This document shows positions 9,866 through 19,057 of a stretch of 52,874 nt of DNA, piece by piece. Below the pieces are notes generated by a model. It made no database searches, was not told the DNA's origin, and worked only from the letters and a program-made list of their open reading frames with translations. The stretch lies in the NCBI GenBank assembly GCA_014237855.1, contig JABACD010000023.1:1-52874 (forward strand). Reading direction: 5' to 3'. Numbering within the stretch: position 1 is the first letter of the stretch; the number at the start of each line of letters is the position of its first letter. The position numbers and the translations under genes are program-made. Origin of the DNA: Planctomycetota bacterium. GTDB taxonomy: Bacteria; Planctomycetota; UBA1135; GCA-002686595.

Positions 9866-11029
9866 ATGACCACCAACTCCGGCCGCATACTCCTCGTCGA
9901 CGATGAACAAGCCGTTCTGGACGCTCTTTGTCGTCAGCATCGCAAGCAGTTCGAACTCGTGCCCGCCTGTGGTGCCGAGGAGGGACTTCGTGCGATCCTC
10001 AAGGATGGACCATTCTCGGTGATCGTTACGGACTTCAAGATGCCTGACATGAACGGCACCCAGCTCCTGGCTCGCGCTGGTGAGGAAGCTCCCGACATGA
10101 TTCGGATCATGCTCACGGGCCAGGCAGATCTCAACACAGCGATTGATGCGGTCAATCGTGGTCACATATTTCGTTTCCTGACCAAGCCGTGTGAACCAGA
10201 CGTCCTTCGCGGCTGCCTCGAAGCGGGGCTAGAGCAGCATCGGCTGCGAAATGCGGAGCGCCTGCTCCTGGAGCAGACGGTGCGCGGCAGCATCGAGGTC
10301 TTGGCTGAGGTGCTGGCACTCGCTAATCCCTCGGCATTCGGCCGGGCAACACGGATCCGTGGCCTTGTCCGCCACATCGTGCGGCATCTGAAGCTGGCTG
10401 ATGGATGGCAGTACGAGACCGCCGCACTGCTGTCGCAAATCGGCCAAATCGCAGTGCCCGATGACCTGTTGGAACGGATGAGTTCAGGAGAAGAGCTCCC
10501 GGCAGACCAAGCGGCCATGCTGGAGCGACATCCAGAGGTTGCGCGGGATCTGCTCAAGAAGATCCCTCGGCTTCAGCCCGTGGCGGAGATGGTCTACCAC
10601 CAGCGTACGTCGGCAAGGAATTCGAGTAGCGCATCCGTCGTTCTTGGTGGTCGTATGCTCGCGGCTGCACTGGACTTCGATGAGTTCCTGACGGTAGGCG
10701 CAAGTCCGTCGCAAGCCTTGAAAGCACTCATGAGAGAGAGCGGTAAGTACGACCGTAGAGTTCTCCAAGCACTCTCGACAGCAGCGGTAACCAGGACCGC
10801 CGGCGTGACCCAGGTGATGCCAGTGCGAGAACTGCGGGTTGGGATGGTAATCCAGGAGGATGTCCGGAATACCGGTGGCAACCTCATCGTGAGTAACGGA
10901 CACGAGGTGACTCAGGGATCTCTGCAGAGGCTCTTGAACTACGCAGAGATTGGTCAGCTGACGAAGAACAGCTTCCGGGTTCAAATGCCCCAGAGAATTG
11001 TGAATGGGGTTGAAGCGAATGCTGCATGA
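9866..11029 (+). CDS. Response regulator with a degenerate HD-type output domain
   Basis: The start at ATG 9866 places the receiver at the N-terminus (RILLVDDEQAV); the protein has 387 residues. The receiver has D56 (VIVTDFKMPD) and FLTKPCE. The following ~200 residues align in pattern with the HD-GYP domain of the next gene, but LHDLGK is replaced by LSQIGQ and no GYP motif is present, so the metal site appears lost. A C-terminal part (MPVRELRVGMVIQEDVRNTG) resembles the beta extension of some RpfG-like regulators. I infer a non-catalytic partner or antagonist of the neighbouring HD-GYP protein. There is no strong ribosome site, which is consistent with translational linkage to the gene 29 bases upstream. 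Confidence 0.8.
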   Translation: MTTNSGRILLVDDEQAVLDALCRQHRKQFELVPACGAEEGLRAILKDGPFSVIVTDFKMPDMNGTQLLARAGEEAPDMIRIMLTGQADLNTAIDAVNRGHIFRFLTKPCEPDVLRGCLEAGLEQHRLRNAERLLLEQTVRGSIEVLAEVLALANPSAFGRATRIRGLVRHIVRHLKLADGWQYETAALLSQIGQIAVPDDLLERMSSGEELPADQAAMLERHPEVARDLLKKIPRLQPVAEMVYHQRTSARNSSSASVVLGGRMLAAALDFDEFLTVGASPSQALKALMRESGKYDRRVLQALSTAAVTRTAGVTQVMPVRELRVGMVIQEDVRNTGGNLIVSNGHEVTQGSLQRLLNYAEIGQLTKNSFRVQMPQRIVNGVEANAA

Positions 11030-11101
11030 CATCTTACAGCGCTCACATGAGCCCAGGGAACGATTGAATTCACTGTGGAGCTATACACAGAAGGCAAAAA
11101 A

Positions 11102-12259
11102 GTGATCAAGAGAATTCTCTTTATCGATGACGAGCAACGGATTCTCGACAGCCTTGCACGCATGCTTCGTGGGATGCACGGCGAGTGGGAGATGAGGTTT
11201 GTCAACAGCGTTGATCGAGCCTTGGAGGTGATGAGCGAGTGGGAGGTCGATGCTGTCGTCTCAGACGTCAAGATGCCAGGTAAGGATGGCTTTGACTTCC
11301 TGCGCTTGCACAGGGAGAACGATCGGGTCTCAGATGTCCCTGTGTTGATCTTGACGGGATGCGGCGAGCGCGGCATGAAGCGCGAAGCTCTTGATCTGGG
11401 GGCCACGGACCTCCTTGGCAAGCCTGTAGATCGCGAAGAGCTCGTGGCACGTATCAAGAGCATCCTTCGCTTGAAGGCCTACCAGGACAAGATCAAGCAG
11501 GACAGGGAGACTCTTGAGGAGAGAGTCAGCCAGCGTACTGCTGAGCTCGAGAGGTCCAGGGTCGAGATGATCTGGCGATTGGGCAAGGCTGGGGAGTTCA
11601 GAGATACGGACACCGGCAATCACGTCGTCCGCGTGGGCTACTATTCTCTGGAGCTTGCGAACGTGCTCGGCCTTGGCGCTGACATTGCCAGGAACATCTT
11701 CATTACTGCTCCACTGCACGATCTCGGAAAGATCGCGACTCCCGATAGCATTCTGCTCAAACCGGGCAAGCTAACTCCTCAGGAGTGGAGCGTGATGAAG
11801 CAGCATACCCGGATTGGTGCAGAGATCCTTCGAAGCAATGTCTTTGGCTCGGGCAGGTCCGAAGTGCTTGGAGATGTGCTTTTCACCTCTGAGAGCCGGA
11901 TCTTCGAAAACGACGCTCTGACAGAGATGGGAGCAAGCATTGCGTTGAATCACCACGAGCAGTGGTCCGGCGGTGGCTATCCGAACGGCTTGAAGGGAGA
12001 GGAGATTCCCATCGAAGCTAGAATTGTCTCGCTCGCCGATGTCTTCGACGCTCTCTGCTCGAAGCGCTCCTACAAGCCTGCTCTTGCTGAAGACGAAGTT
12101 CTCTCGATCATGCGTGGCGGGGTTGGCACTCAGTTCGACCCTGAAGCCTTCGATGCCTTCGAGCGTTCGTTGGATGCGTTCAGACAGATTGCGGGCGAGT
12201 TCGCCGACCATGGTGATGAGGGTGGCTCGAAGGCCTGGTGGGGCCTGGGCGCAGCCTAG
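11102..12259 (+). CDS. Response regulator with HD-GYP cyclic-di-GMP phosphodiesterase domain
   Basis: I choose GTG 11102 because AGAAGG lies upstream and the product then starts like its paralog (IKRILFIDDEQ). A GTG at 11075 would add nine residues. The 385-residue protein has a receiver (D55 in AVVSDVKMPG, GKPVD), a coiled linker (~125-155), then a complete HD-GYP domain: H206-D207 in PLHDLGKIATP, KQHTRIGAEIL, NHHEQWSGG and G292-Y293-P294. HD-GYP enzymes hydrolyse cyclic-di-GMP to pGpG or GMP. It is the only apparently catalytic output of the three receiver genes and probably lowers cyclic-di-GMP when phosphorylated. A tandem PilZ protein lies 10 kb downstream. Confidence 0.9.
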   Translation: MIKRILFIDDEQRILDSLARMLRGMHGEWEMRFVNSVDRALEVMSEWEVDAVVSDVKMPGKDGFDFLRLHRENDRVSDVPVLILTGCGERGMKREALDLGATDLLGKPVDREELVARIKSILRLKAYQDKIKQDRETLEERVSQRTAELERSRVEMIWRLGKAGEFRDTDTGNHVVRVGYYSLELANVLGLGADIARNIFITAPLHDLGKIATPDSILLKPGKLTPQEWSVMKQHTRIGAEILRSNVFGSGRSEVLGDVLFTSESRIFENDALTEMGASIALNHHEQWSGGGYPNGLKGEEIPIEARIVSLADVFDALCSKRSYKPALAEDEVLSIMRGGVGTQFDPEAFDAFERSLDAFRQIAGEFADHGDEGGSKAWWGLGAA

Positions 12260-12573
12260 GTGGGCTCGATAACATCTCGTCGTCGACCCTCAGCCAGGCC
12301 AAGGCTCGCGCCGTCCTGGGAGCTACTTGAGCAGCCAGGTGAAATAGATCCCCCGAGAATTAGAGCTCTCCGGGCTCTGGCACCAAGGAGCGTGGGGCCA
12401 GAGTAGCCTTGTAGGTTTCTGCGGGTGCGGCGCTGCACCTTGTGCGTATCGAGGTCAACAGGGTTGGAAATCCAGAGGGCAGGGACTGTCCCTGTTCGAA
12501 TTTGGTCCTGGATTCTCGCAAGTTTGGCCCATTGCTGGATTCCCTGGCAGGGTTCGAGGATGATCCCCGGCCC
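12260..12573. other. Intergenic region before the ABC exporter
   Basis: The only element I see is a 6-bp hairpin with a 3-base loop at 12480-12494 (CAGGGA, CTG, TCCCTG). The exporter frame is open upstream to 12442, but that stretch lacks domain character. Confidence 0.35.
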
Positions 12574-14457
12574 ATGAAAGCGGATGTTCGTACGATCTGG
12601 CGGCTGCTCCGTCCCCACGCGCGGGGCCACCTCCTCGCGCTCTTGCTCGTGTTCCTGTTCGGAACTCTTGCGGCATTGGGGGAACGCTCGGTCTTTGTTC
12701 TCCTGACACCGAGTTTCGAGGCCCTCTTTGGCAGCGGTGGGAGCGATGCCGGAGAGACGCTGGCGAATCCCTCTACCTTCGAGGGTGTCCAGGCGCTGCG
12801 AGATCGGCTGATGGAGCGCCTGCTCGGAGATACGGATGCGGGAACCCCAGAAGGCAAGCTCCAGGTTCTTCGTAGCGTTGCCTTCCTGGTGGTTGGGATT
12901 GCCATCTTCTCCGGGATCTTTCAGTACCTCTTCACCTGGCTGTCTCGCCGCATCGCCCTGCTGATGGTGGTGGACTTGCGAATGAGGCTGGCCCGGCACT
13001 TGATGAGCCTCTCCATGAGGTACCACGACTCCCGGAAGCTTGGGGACGTGCTCAGCCGGATCAGTGCGGACGTCAACAGCACCCTGGCAGTACTGAACGA
13101 TGCCTTCCGCAATCTGATTCTGGAGCCACTACTCGCGGTCGCCTCATTGGTCATGGCCTTCTTGGTGGCTCCACTTCCAACGATCGCCATGCTGGTTGGA
13201 CTGCCGACCGTGGTGATCCCGGTTGCCTTGCTCTCCAAGCGAGTCCGTAAGGGATCAACGCGAAGTCTGACCAAGCTCGGTGCATCGGTGCAGGTGCTGA
13301 CTCAGATGTTTCAGGGCATTCGTACAGTCAAGGCCTTTCGTGCTGAAGAGCGAGAGCTCGAGAACTTCAGACAGATCAATCGGGAGTACGTCAGCAGCTC
13401 GATGAAGATGGTCAGGGCCGTGGCCCAGACAAATCTCTGGACAATAGTCTTCACCCACGGGGGCTTGGCTGCGTTGATTGTCCTCGTCGGTTGGCTCCAA
13501 TTGAATGGTTACGGTGGATTCGCGAAGGCCGGCGACATGATCGCCTTCTTCGTCCTGATCGCCAACGTCTACACGAACATCAAGAAAACGACCCGGATGT
13601 GGACGCGCCTTCAGGAGTCTGTGGGTGCCTCACAGCGGCTACAGGAGCTGCTTGACGAGTCATCCGATCTGGAAGAGCTGGATGGTGCGCATCAGCTGGA
13701 AGGGCTCGGTGCCGGATTGCGTCTCGAGAGTGTGAGCTTCAGCTATCCGGAAGGTGATGGTGCTGCACTCAGCGATATAACCCTGGAGATCCAGCCCGGG
13801 GAAACGCTGGCACTGGTTGGTGCTTCTGGCGCCGGAAAGTCGACTCTCATCGACATCATCGCACGCTTCCGAGACCCCACCTCGGGTAGGATCATGGCTG
13901 ATGGTTATGAGCTACGTGAGCTGAGCTTCGATTCATGGTCAGCGCAGTACGCAATGGTCGGGCAGACGCCCTTCCTGTTCCATGCCACAGTCGAAGAGAA
14001 TATTTCATACGGTCGTCCGGGAGCCTCGAAGGAGGACATCATTGCTGCAGCACGCGCCGCGGATATTCACGACTTCATCGAGGGCCTTCCGGATGGCTAT
14101 GACACCGATGTGGCGGATATGGGCTCACGATTGTCTGGTGGTCAACGCCAGCGCATCACGATTGCCCGTGCAATCCTGAAGGGCGCGCCCCTGTTACTCC
14201 TCGACGAGGCCACGAGTGCCCTCGATACGGCAACCGAGGTCAAGGTGCAGGCGGCCCTCGATACTCTGTGCGAAGGGCGAACAGTGGTTGTGATCGCTCA
14301 CCGACTCTCGACAATTCGCGGGGCGAGCCGTATCGCTGTCATGGAGAGCGGACGCATCGTCGAGCTGGGAACTCACGACACCCTGATCGAGGCCGGAGGG
14401 GCCTATGCTCGCCTGTATGCAGCCCAATTCAACACGGGTCAACTTGCTCCCGGGTAG
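12574..14457 (+). CDS. ABC exporter, fused membrane and ATPase domains (MsbA-like)
   Basis: The start at ATG 12574 gives 627 residues, typical for a half-size exporter, and leaves a short cytosolic lead before the first membrane helix (HLLALLLVFLFGTLAAL). About six membrane segments lie in residues 20-330. The ATPase has Walker A GASGAGKST (K422), signature LSGGQRQR, Walker B LLLLDEATSAL and H-loop VIAHRLSTI, all intact. It should work as a homodimer in the inner membrane. Substrates of the family include lipid A, other lipids, glycans and drugs. The glycosyltransferase genes downstream make an envelope lipid or glycan plausible, but nothing in the sequence fixes the substrate. Confidence 0.9.
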   Translation: MKADVRTIWRLLRPHARGHLLALLLVFLFGTLAALGERSVFVLLTPSFEALFGSGGSDAGETLANPSTFEGVQALRDRLMERLLGDTDAGTPEGKLQVLRSVAFLVVGIAIFSGIFQYLFTWLSRRIALLMVVDLRMRLARHLMSLSMRYHDSRKLGDVLSRISADVNSTLAVLNDAFRNLILEPLLAVASLVMAFLVAPLPTIAMLVGLPTVVIPVALLSKRVRKGSTRSLTKLGASVQVLTQMFQGIRTVKAFRAEERELENFRQINREYVSSSMKMVRAVAQTNLWTIVFTHGGLAALIVLVGWLQLNGYGGFAKAGDMIAFFVLIANVYTNIKKTTRMWTRLQESVGASQRLQELLDESSDLEELDGAHQLEGLGAGLRLESVSFSYPEGDGAALSDITLEIQPGETLALVGASGAGKSTLIDIIARFRDPTSGRIMADGYELRELSFDSWSAQYAMVGQTPFLFHATVEENISYGRPGASKEDIIAAARAADIHDFIEGLPDGYDTDVADMGSRLSGGQRQRITIARAILKGAPLLLLDEATSALDTATEVKVQAALDTLCEGRTVVVIAHRLSTIRGASRIAVMESGRIVELGTHDTLIEAGGAYARLYAAQFNTGQLAPG

Positions 14458-14530
14458 CTCCAGTCGAAGGCCCTGGGGGGCGTTAGGGCGTTGTTAGGAG
14501 GGGCGGCCAGCTCCACCCAGGGAGGAGCAA

Positions 14531-14764
14531 GTGTCAGTTCCATACTCTCTCGTTCTGAAGAGCCAGGCGAGCCCTGTTTCGCGGCTCGATCAGGAGTGCC
14601 AGTGGGAGTCTAACCTCGAGCGTGCTCTGTTCTCGGGCTGGCGAGGAAGCGGTGCCCAGGGAATCCACAAGTCACGAGTGCTGGCGTCTGGCGGGGTCGT
14701 GTTTCTCTCTCTCACTTTCGGCACACCATGGAATCGAGTTGAAGCGGCACTGAACAGCCTGTAG
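14531..14764 (+). CDS. Possible small protein, unrecognised
   Basis: GTG 14531 is preceded by an excellent ribosome site (AGGGAGGAG, 4-5 bases away) in the gap between the exporter and the DUF342 gene. The frame encodes 77 residues with no signal peptide, Cys motif or family I know. Codon use is less GC-rich at the third position than in the neighbours, which weakens the case. It may equally be a leader or a chance frame. Confidence 0.25.
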   Translation: MSVPYSLVLKSQASPVSRLDQECQWESNLERALFSGWRGSGAQGIHKSRVLASGGVVFLSLTFGTPWNRVEAALNSL

Positions 14765-14804
14765 GAAAGGGGATCGACTCCTCTCCAAGGAGCGCCATGC
14801 CGAC

Positions 14805-16217
14805 ATGATTGAACGGGATCCAAGTCGTGACATCTCCGGGCCCGACAAGGAGTCCGAGACCCCTATACGTATCTTCATCAGTGAAGATCGCATGCAGGCG
14901 CGACTCGCCCTGCGGCCGCCGCGGGAGGGCGAGGGTCCGATCACTCGCGAGCAGTATGATCGTGGGATCCAAGGTGCTGGGCTCGTTCATGGCCTTCTCA
15001 AGGATCGAGTTGAGCTCGCCTGGGAGCGCTACAGCACCACGGGATCTCTCCCAGCAGAGGTGACCATTGCCAGGGGGACTCCTTTCCGAGAGGCCAGTTC
15101 CGGGCGGGTCGAATATGACCTGAAGCTCGAGAACTGTGTGGCCAAGCTGGATCACCAGGATGAGGACCTGGACATCGTCAAGATGCGACTGGCGGTCAAC
15201 GTGGACAACGGCGCGGCCCTCGGGCGCTGGTACCCGGCCCAGGAGGGAATTACAGGCGTGGGAGTGGACGGCACGGAGTTCTTGCCCGAGCAAGTTGTTG
15301 AGGGCTCGGAACTGAGTCTTGGTGAGGGCATCAGACAGGAACCCGCCGAAGGAGGCTCCTTCTTGCTCGTGGCCGAGCTCTCAGGAATCTTGATTCACGA
15401 CAGCGATGGCACGCCCTCTGTCCGTGATAGCCTGGACTTCGAGGGCGATGTGGACCTCTCGACCGGCAGTCTGAATGTCAATGGGCACGTACACATCCAT
15501 GGTTGTGTGAGGCCGGGGCTCCGAGTGGATGCGAGTGGTGACATACAGGTCGAGGGAGTGGTGGACAGGGCCAGCCTGCAAGCGGGTGGGAACATCACCC
15601 TCGAGGCAGGTCTGATCGGCGAGGAAGGGTGCCGGGCTCACAGTCAGGGGGACATGCACCTGCGCTTCGCCCAGAACGCTCACTTGGTCTGCGGCTCCTC
15701 GGTGGTGATTACCGGGTCCGATACTGCCAGCAGAATCGAATGTGTGGGCGAGCTGAGAGCGCTGGAGGGCAAGGGGCGGCTACAAGGCGGGGTCTACCAT
15801 GTGGGCTCCAGCGTCCGCGCTCTGGAGCTGGGCTCGGATCTGGGAGCACCCACCAAGGTAAACGCCGGTCAAGACCCATTTGTTGCCAAGGAGATCAAGC
15901 GAGTGCGGCTGGCGCTCAAGGAGATCTCCGCACAGGAGCGCAAGCAGCGACGAGGTATCCCTTCTGCTCGTGCACGAACAAAGGTCAAGACCGCCATGGA
16001 GCTGACCAGGCGCCGGCAGTTCCTCAATGGCCGCTTGGGCCGACTACAAGATAAGCTCAGTCCAAATGAAAGCGTTGTGATCATTGCTCAGGCCAAGGCG
16101 TACTATGGGCTGACAGTTTCCATCGGACGCGAGACCCTCCGCCACGAAGAGACGACCCGAGGCCGTAGTTTCGAGATCGACCCGGAAACGGGCAAGATAG
16201 TAGCCCACCCCATATGA
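14805..16217 (+). CDS. DUF342 / FapA-like polymer-forming protein
   Basis: The 470-residue protein has the layout of DUF342 (FapA) proteins: a variable N-terminal part (~1-150), then a right-handed beta-helix with short repeats (VNGHVHIHGCV, IQVEGVVDRASLQAGGNI, CVGELRALEGKGRLQGGV), and a C-terminal coiled coil of about 70 residues rich in Lys/Arg. Ile and Val recur with the beta-helix rhythm. The family was named after flagellar assembly but occurs widely in non-flagellated bacteria and is thought to form polymers or scaffolds near the membrane. An AAGGAG lies 11 bases upstream; a nearer ATG at 14797 would make only a tripeptide. The CBS gene follows after 10 bases, so the two are probably co-transcribed. 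Confidence 0.82.
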   Translation: MIERDPSRDISGPDKESETPIRIFISEDRMQARLALRPPREGEGPITREQYDRGIQGAGLVHGLLKDRVELAWERYSTTGSLPAEVTIARGTPFREASSGRVEYDLKLENCVAKLDHQDEDLDIVKMRLAVNVDNGAALGRWYPAQEGITGVGVDGTEFLPEQVVEGSELSLGEGIRQEPAEGGSFLLVAELSGILIHDSDGTPSVRDSLDFEGDVDLSTGSLNVNGHVHIHGCVRPGLRVDASGDIQVEGVVDRASLQAGGNITLEAGLIGEEGCRAHSQGDMHLRFAQNAHLVCGSSVVITGSDTASRIECVGELRALEGKGRLQGGVYHVGSSVRALELGSDLGAPTKVNAGQDPFVAKEIKRVRLALKEISAQERKQRRGIPSARARTKVKTAMELTRRRQFLNGRLGRLQDKLSPNESVVIIAQAKAYYGLTVSIGRETLRHEETTRGRSFEIDPETGKIVAHPI

Positions 16218-16227
16218 AGAAAACGCC

Positions 16228-16671
16228 ATGACTGCCTCAGCCAATTCCTTTTCCGGTTCGGATCCGATGGAGATTCTCGAGAGCACCACGGTCCGGGACA
16301 TCATGGTGACTGATCTGATCACGGTCTCCTCCAACTCTTGCCTGCGCGAGGCATTGCGGGCCATGTACGATGCGCGTCTGGCCAGTCTCGTGGTCGTAAA
16401 TGAGACCTCTGCTCAGGGGGTGGGGATCCTCACTCAAAAGGACCTGGTGGGAGCTCTCTTCGATGGGGCCGAAGATCTCGATGAGACTCTAGTCGAGGAC
16501 TTGATGACCTCGCCCGCCATCACTGTGTCCCCGAACTACAGCGTGGGCGCCTGCCTTCAGATGATGCGGATGACCGGAGTTCGCCGGATGATCGTGATGG
16601 AGAATGACCTCTCTGTTGGAATCGTCAGCCTGGCAGATGTCTTTCGAAGGGCAACTGAGAGCGTCCTCTGA
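16228..16671 (+). CDS. CBS-pair protein
   Basis: A 147-residue protein made almost only of two CBS motifs (about 18-75 and 85-145), with the usual openings VRDIMVTDLITVSSNSCLRE and VEDLMTSPAITVSPNYSV and the GILTQKDLV and GIVSLADVF endings. CBS pairs bind adenine nucleotides such as AMP, ATP or SAM and regulate partners. With no catalytic domain attached it is a free regulatory subunit. Its tight spacing after the DUF342 gene suggests a shared role. Confidence 0.88.
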   Translation: MTASANSFSGSDPMEILESTTVRDIMVTDLITVSSNSCLREALRAMYDARLASLVVVNETSAQGVGILTQKDLVGALFDGAEDLDETLVEDLMTSPAITVSPNYSVGACLQMMRMTGVRRMIVMENDLSVGIVSLADVFRRATESVL

Positions 16672-16727
16672 GTGAGCCTGAGAGTCACGGCTCGGTCTCA
16701 GATTGCCATGGGCATGGGAGTGACGAA

Positions 16728-17951
16728 GTGCCAGAGGGCGAGTTGAAGCAAGCACAAGAACGTCCTGGATCCCCGCCAGGCAGTGATGCCCGGCGGGTTG
16801 TGCATGTCTCCCGAACACCGCTGGCGGGGTCGCCGATCCGGATCGTCAACGCCCTCAATGCCCACACCTCCTACAAGGCTCGGCTGATAGATCTGTCGCC
16901 AGATGCGTACGGAGCCCGTCGGTTTCCAGAAGACCTGGCCTGGGGAGCTGATCGCGATCTTGCTGAGGAAGCGATCTCGACCGCGGACCTGGTCCACTTC
17001 CATCACTGGTTTGATTTCGAGTCAGCACGTAACCCCTTCGGGTTTGACTTTCGGGCAGCTCTCAAGCCGGGAGCCCACTGCTTGATGCATTGGCACTCCA
17101 GTCCGGAGTACATAGCCAGAAATACTGGGGCTAGTGTTGCTGAGCTCGTGAGTCTGGACATTCCCCAGATGGTCGTAGCTCAGTACCACGAGGCGTACTA
17201 TCCGAACGCTTGCCCGGTTCCACTGATCGTGGATACCGAGTCCGAGGGCATCGAGCTCGCAGGCACCTCGGAAGGACCTCCATCGATTCTCTTCGCCCCA
17301 TCGACCGGGCTCAGTGCGCATGCAGAGCGCTGGGAATCCAAGGGCCGTCCAGAGGTACTCAAGATTCTTGAGCGTCTGTCTGCGCGAGGGCTCGCTCGGC
17401 TGGAATTAATTGAGGGGGTGGCCTTCGAGGAGTGTCAGAGGGTGATGTCCAGGGCAGACATCGTGATCGACGATGTGGTGACTGGGTCGTACCACACCAC
17501 GAGCCTGGAAGCACTGGCAATGGGAAAGGTTGCAGTCGCTTATCTGGACAGTCGTACTCAGCTGGTCCTGGCTGAGCTCACAGGCAGTACCGACCTACCC
17601 ATTGTCAATACGCACCTGGACCAGCTGGAAGTGGTCTTGGAGGCACTCTGTCGGGATCAGTCCTTGCTCACAGAGCTGGGCACCTTCTCCCGAGCTTGGA
17701 TCCTTGAGCATCATGCTCGCCGTGAAATGATCTCTCACTACACCCGAGGCTATGACGAGCTGCTTCGGGGCGGTTCCATTGAGAACCCTCGATACACCTC
17801 ACATGCGGGGGCAAAGGCGTTTCTCTATCGTTCTTTGCCAGACATTCGTTGGGCCGTTAGGCGTCGAGTCATCCATAAGGGTATGATCGCCTTGGCCTTG
17901 AGACGCTCAGCCCAGCGTCTACGTCGCAAGCTGTCCTTGCCCAGTCGCTGA
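16728..17951 (+). CDS. Glycosyltransferase-like protein (GT-B type)
   Basis: The 407-residue product starts at GTG 16728 with GGGAG upstream. After a ~20-residue lead it shows GT-B features: RRVVHVSRTPLAGSPIRIVN, a DLVHFHHW segment typical of GT1/GT4 N-lobes, and a C-lobe segment DIVIDDVVTGSYHTTSLEAL, where the nucleotide-sugar site and a Glu (SLEAL) are expected. A basic C-terminus (RSAQRLRRKL) could touch the membrane. It lies directly upstream of a sialyltransferase-like gene (56-base gap), so both probably act on one surface glycan. Donor and acceptor cannot be told from sequence. Confidence 0.75.
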   Translation: MPEGELKQAQERPGSPPGSDARRVVHVSRTPLAGSPIRIVNALNAHTSYKARLIDLSPDAYGARRFPEDLAWGADRDLAEEAISTADLVHFHHWFDFESARNPFGFDFRAALKPGAHCLMHWHSSPEYIARNTGASVAELVSLDIPQMVVAQYHEAYYPNACPVPLIVDTESEGIELAGTSEGPPSILFAPSTGLSAHAERWESKGRPEVLKILERLSARGLARLELIEGVAFEECQRVMSRADIVIDDVVTGSYHTTSLEALAMGKVAVAYLDSRTQLVLAELTGSTDLPIVNTHLDQLEVVLEALCRDQSLLTELGTFSRAWILEHHARREMISHYTRGYDELLRGGSIENPRYTSHAGAKAFLYRSLPDIRWAVRRRVIHKGMIALALRRSAQRLRRKLSLPSR

Positions 17952-18007
17952 CCCGCCCTGCTTGTGACAGGATTGCACCCTGATGAGTGGGAGGATCGGG
18001 TGGCCTG

Positions 18008-19057
18008 ATGAGCTTCGACAATGTCTTTGTCTGCTACAGCGCGCAGAACTACTTGAAAGCGCTGTATCTCTCCCATGAGGAGCACGAGAAGGGGCGCAGC
18101 TCGAAGCTGATCCTGCTCATGAACCGAAAGTTCATCCAGCAGATGTACATTGAGAACAAGCCGATCTACTGGGCGGTGATCGAATATCTCGAAGACACGA
18201 ATCCATATGTGAGGGTCCTGGAGAGCGACAGTACACCGCGTCACCTGCAAAAGCTGATCTGCAAGACCTACCTCAAGCTGAAGCGGGCAGTCCTGAAAGG
18301 CGAGGAGCGGAGGCAGCTTCTGGAGGCTGTTGATGAGGGTGAGCGAGTCTTTCTGTTTCTCGAGCGTAACTACTACTCCTCGTGCATCCTGCGGCACAGA
18401 AGCTGCACGCTGGTCGAGGAAGGGCTCGCTGCCTACCGCGACTATCCGCCCGTACTCCTGAGTGGTTCAGGTGGAGAATTCCCCGGAAGCCATGAGGGGA
18501 TCGACGAGGTCTGGTTGCAGCACCCTGAGCGAGCCCATGGCAGAGCTGCGGAGAAGGCACGCCAGGTGGAGTTCAACTTCGAGGCGCTCCCCTCTGAGGC
18601 GAAGCAGGCCTTGCTCGAGATCTTTGGCATGAAGGACCTCGAGTTGAAACAACCGGCGGCCATCATCACGGGGCAGTCGTGGGGCTGTTCATCGGTGAAA
18701 TTCGCTGACATTCTGACGCTCTACGCACGCGTCGAAGACTGCCTTCGCGCCAATTCACTCGAGGTCTACTTCAAGCCACACCCTCACGAGGACCTGAGAA
18801 ACTATCATGGATTGACGTGCCACGTGCTGGAGCCGCTCGTCCCCCTTGAGGTCTTCGGGATGAGGGATGATGCCCCGCTCTTCGAGTGTGCGGTCACTGT
18901 GCTTGGTTCTTCTCTGACCAGTCTCTCTCCGCTCGCCAGGAATATCGTCCGGTTGCATCCTAGCGAGGTGATCGTGGAGGAGTTCAAGCAGTCCATGCTG
19001 GACAAGATGTTGAGCTCCCAGCTGCCCGAGTTGGAGGGTGTGCTGAAGCACGGATGA
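18008..19057 (+). CDS. Sialyltransferase-like glycosyltransferase (GT52/polysialyltransferase type)
   Basis: Start ATG 18008 has GGGAGG upstream; a GTG seven codons earlier is less likely. The protein has 349 residues. Three motifs of bacterial sialyl- and polysialyltransferases occur in the right order: D/E-D/E-G as EEG (137-139, TLVEEGLAAYRDY), the HP motif as KPHP (256-259, YFKPHPHED) and the S/T-S/T motif as SS (301-302, LGSSLTSLSPLA). In those enzymes they position the CMP-sugar and supply the general acid and base. The true donor might be another CMP-linked sugar. No membrane segment is visible; it probably works at the inner face of the membrane with the upstream glycosyltransferase. 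Confidence 0.72.
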   Translation: MSFDNVFVCYSAQNYLKALYLSHEEHEKGRSSKLILLMNRKFIQQMYIENKPIYWAVIEYLEDTNPYVRVLESDSTPRHLQKLICKTYLKLKRAVLKGEERRQLLEAVDEGERVFLFLERNYYSSCILRHRSCTLVEEGLAAYRDYPPVLLSGSGGEFPGSHEGIDEVWLQHPERAHGRAAEKARQVEFNFEALPSEAKQALLEIFGMKDLELKQPAAIITGQSWGCSSVKFADILTLYARVEDCLRANSLEVYFKPHPHEDLRNYHGLTCHVLEPLVPLEVFGMRDDAPLFECAVTVLGSSLTSLSPLARNIVRLHPSEVIVEEFKQSMLDKMLSSQLPELEGVLKHG

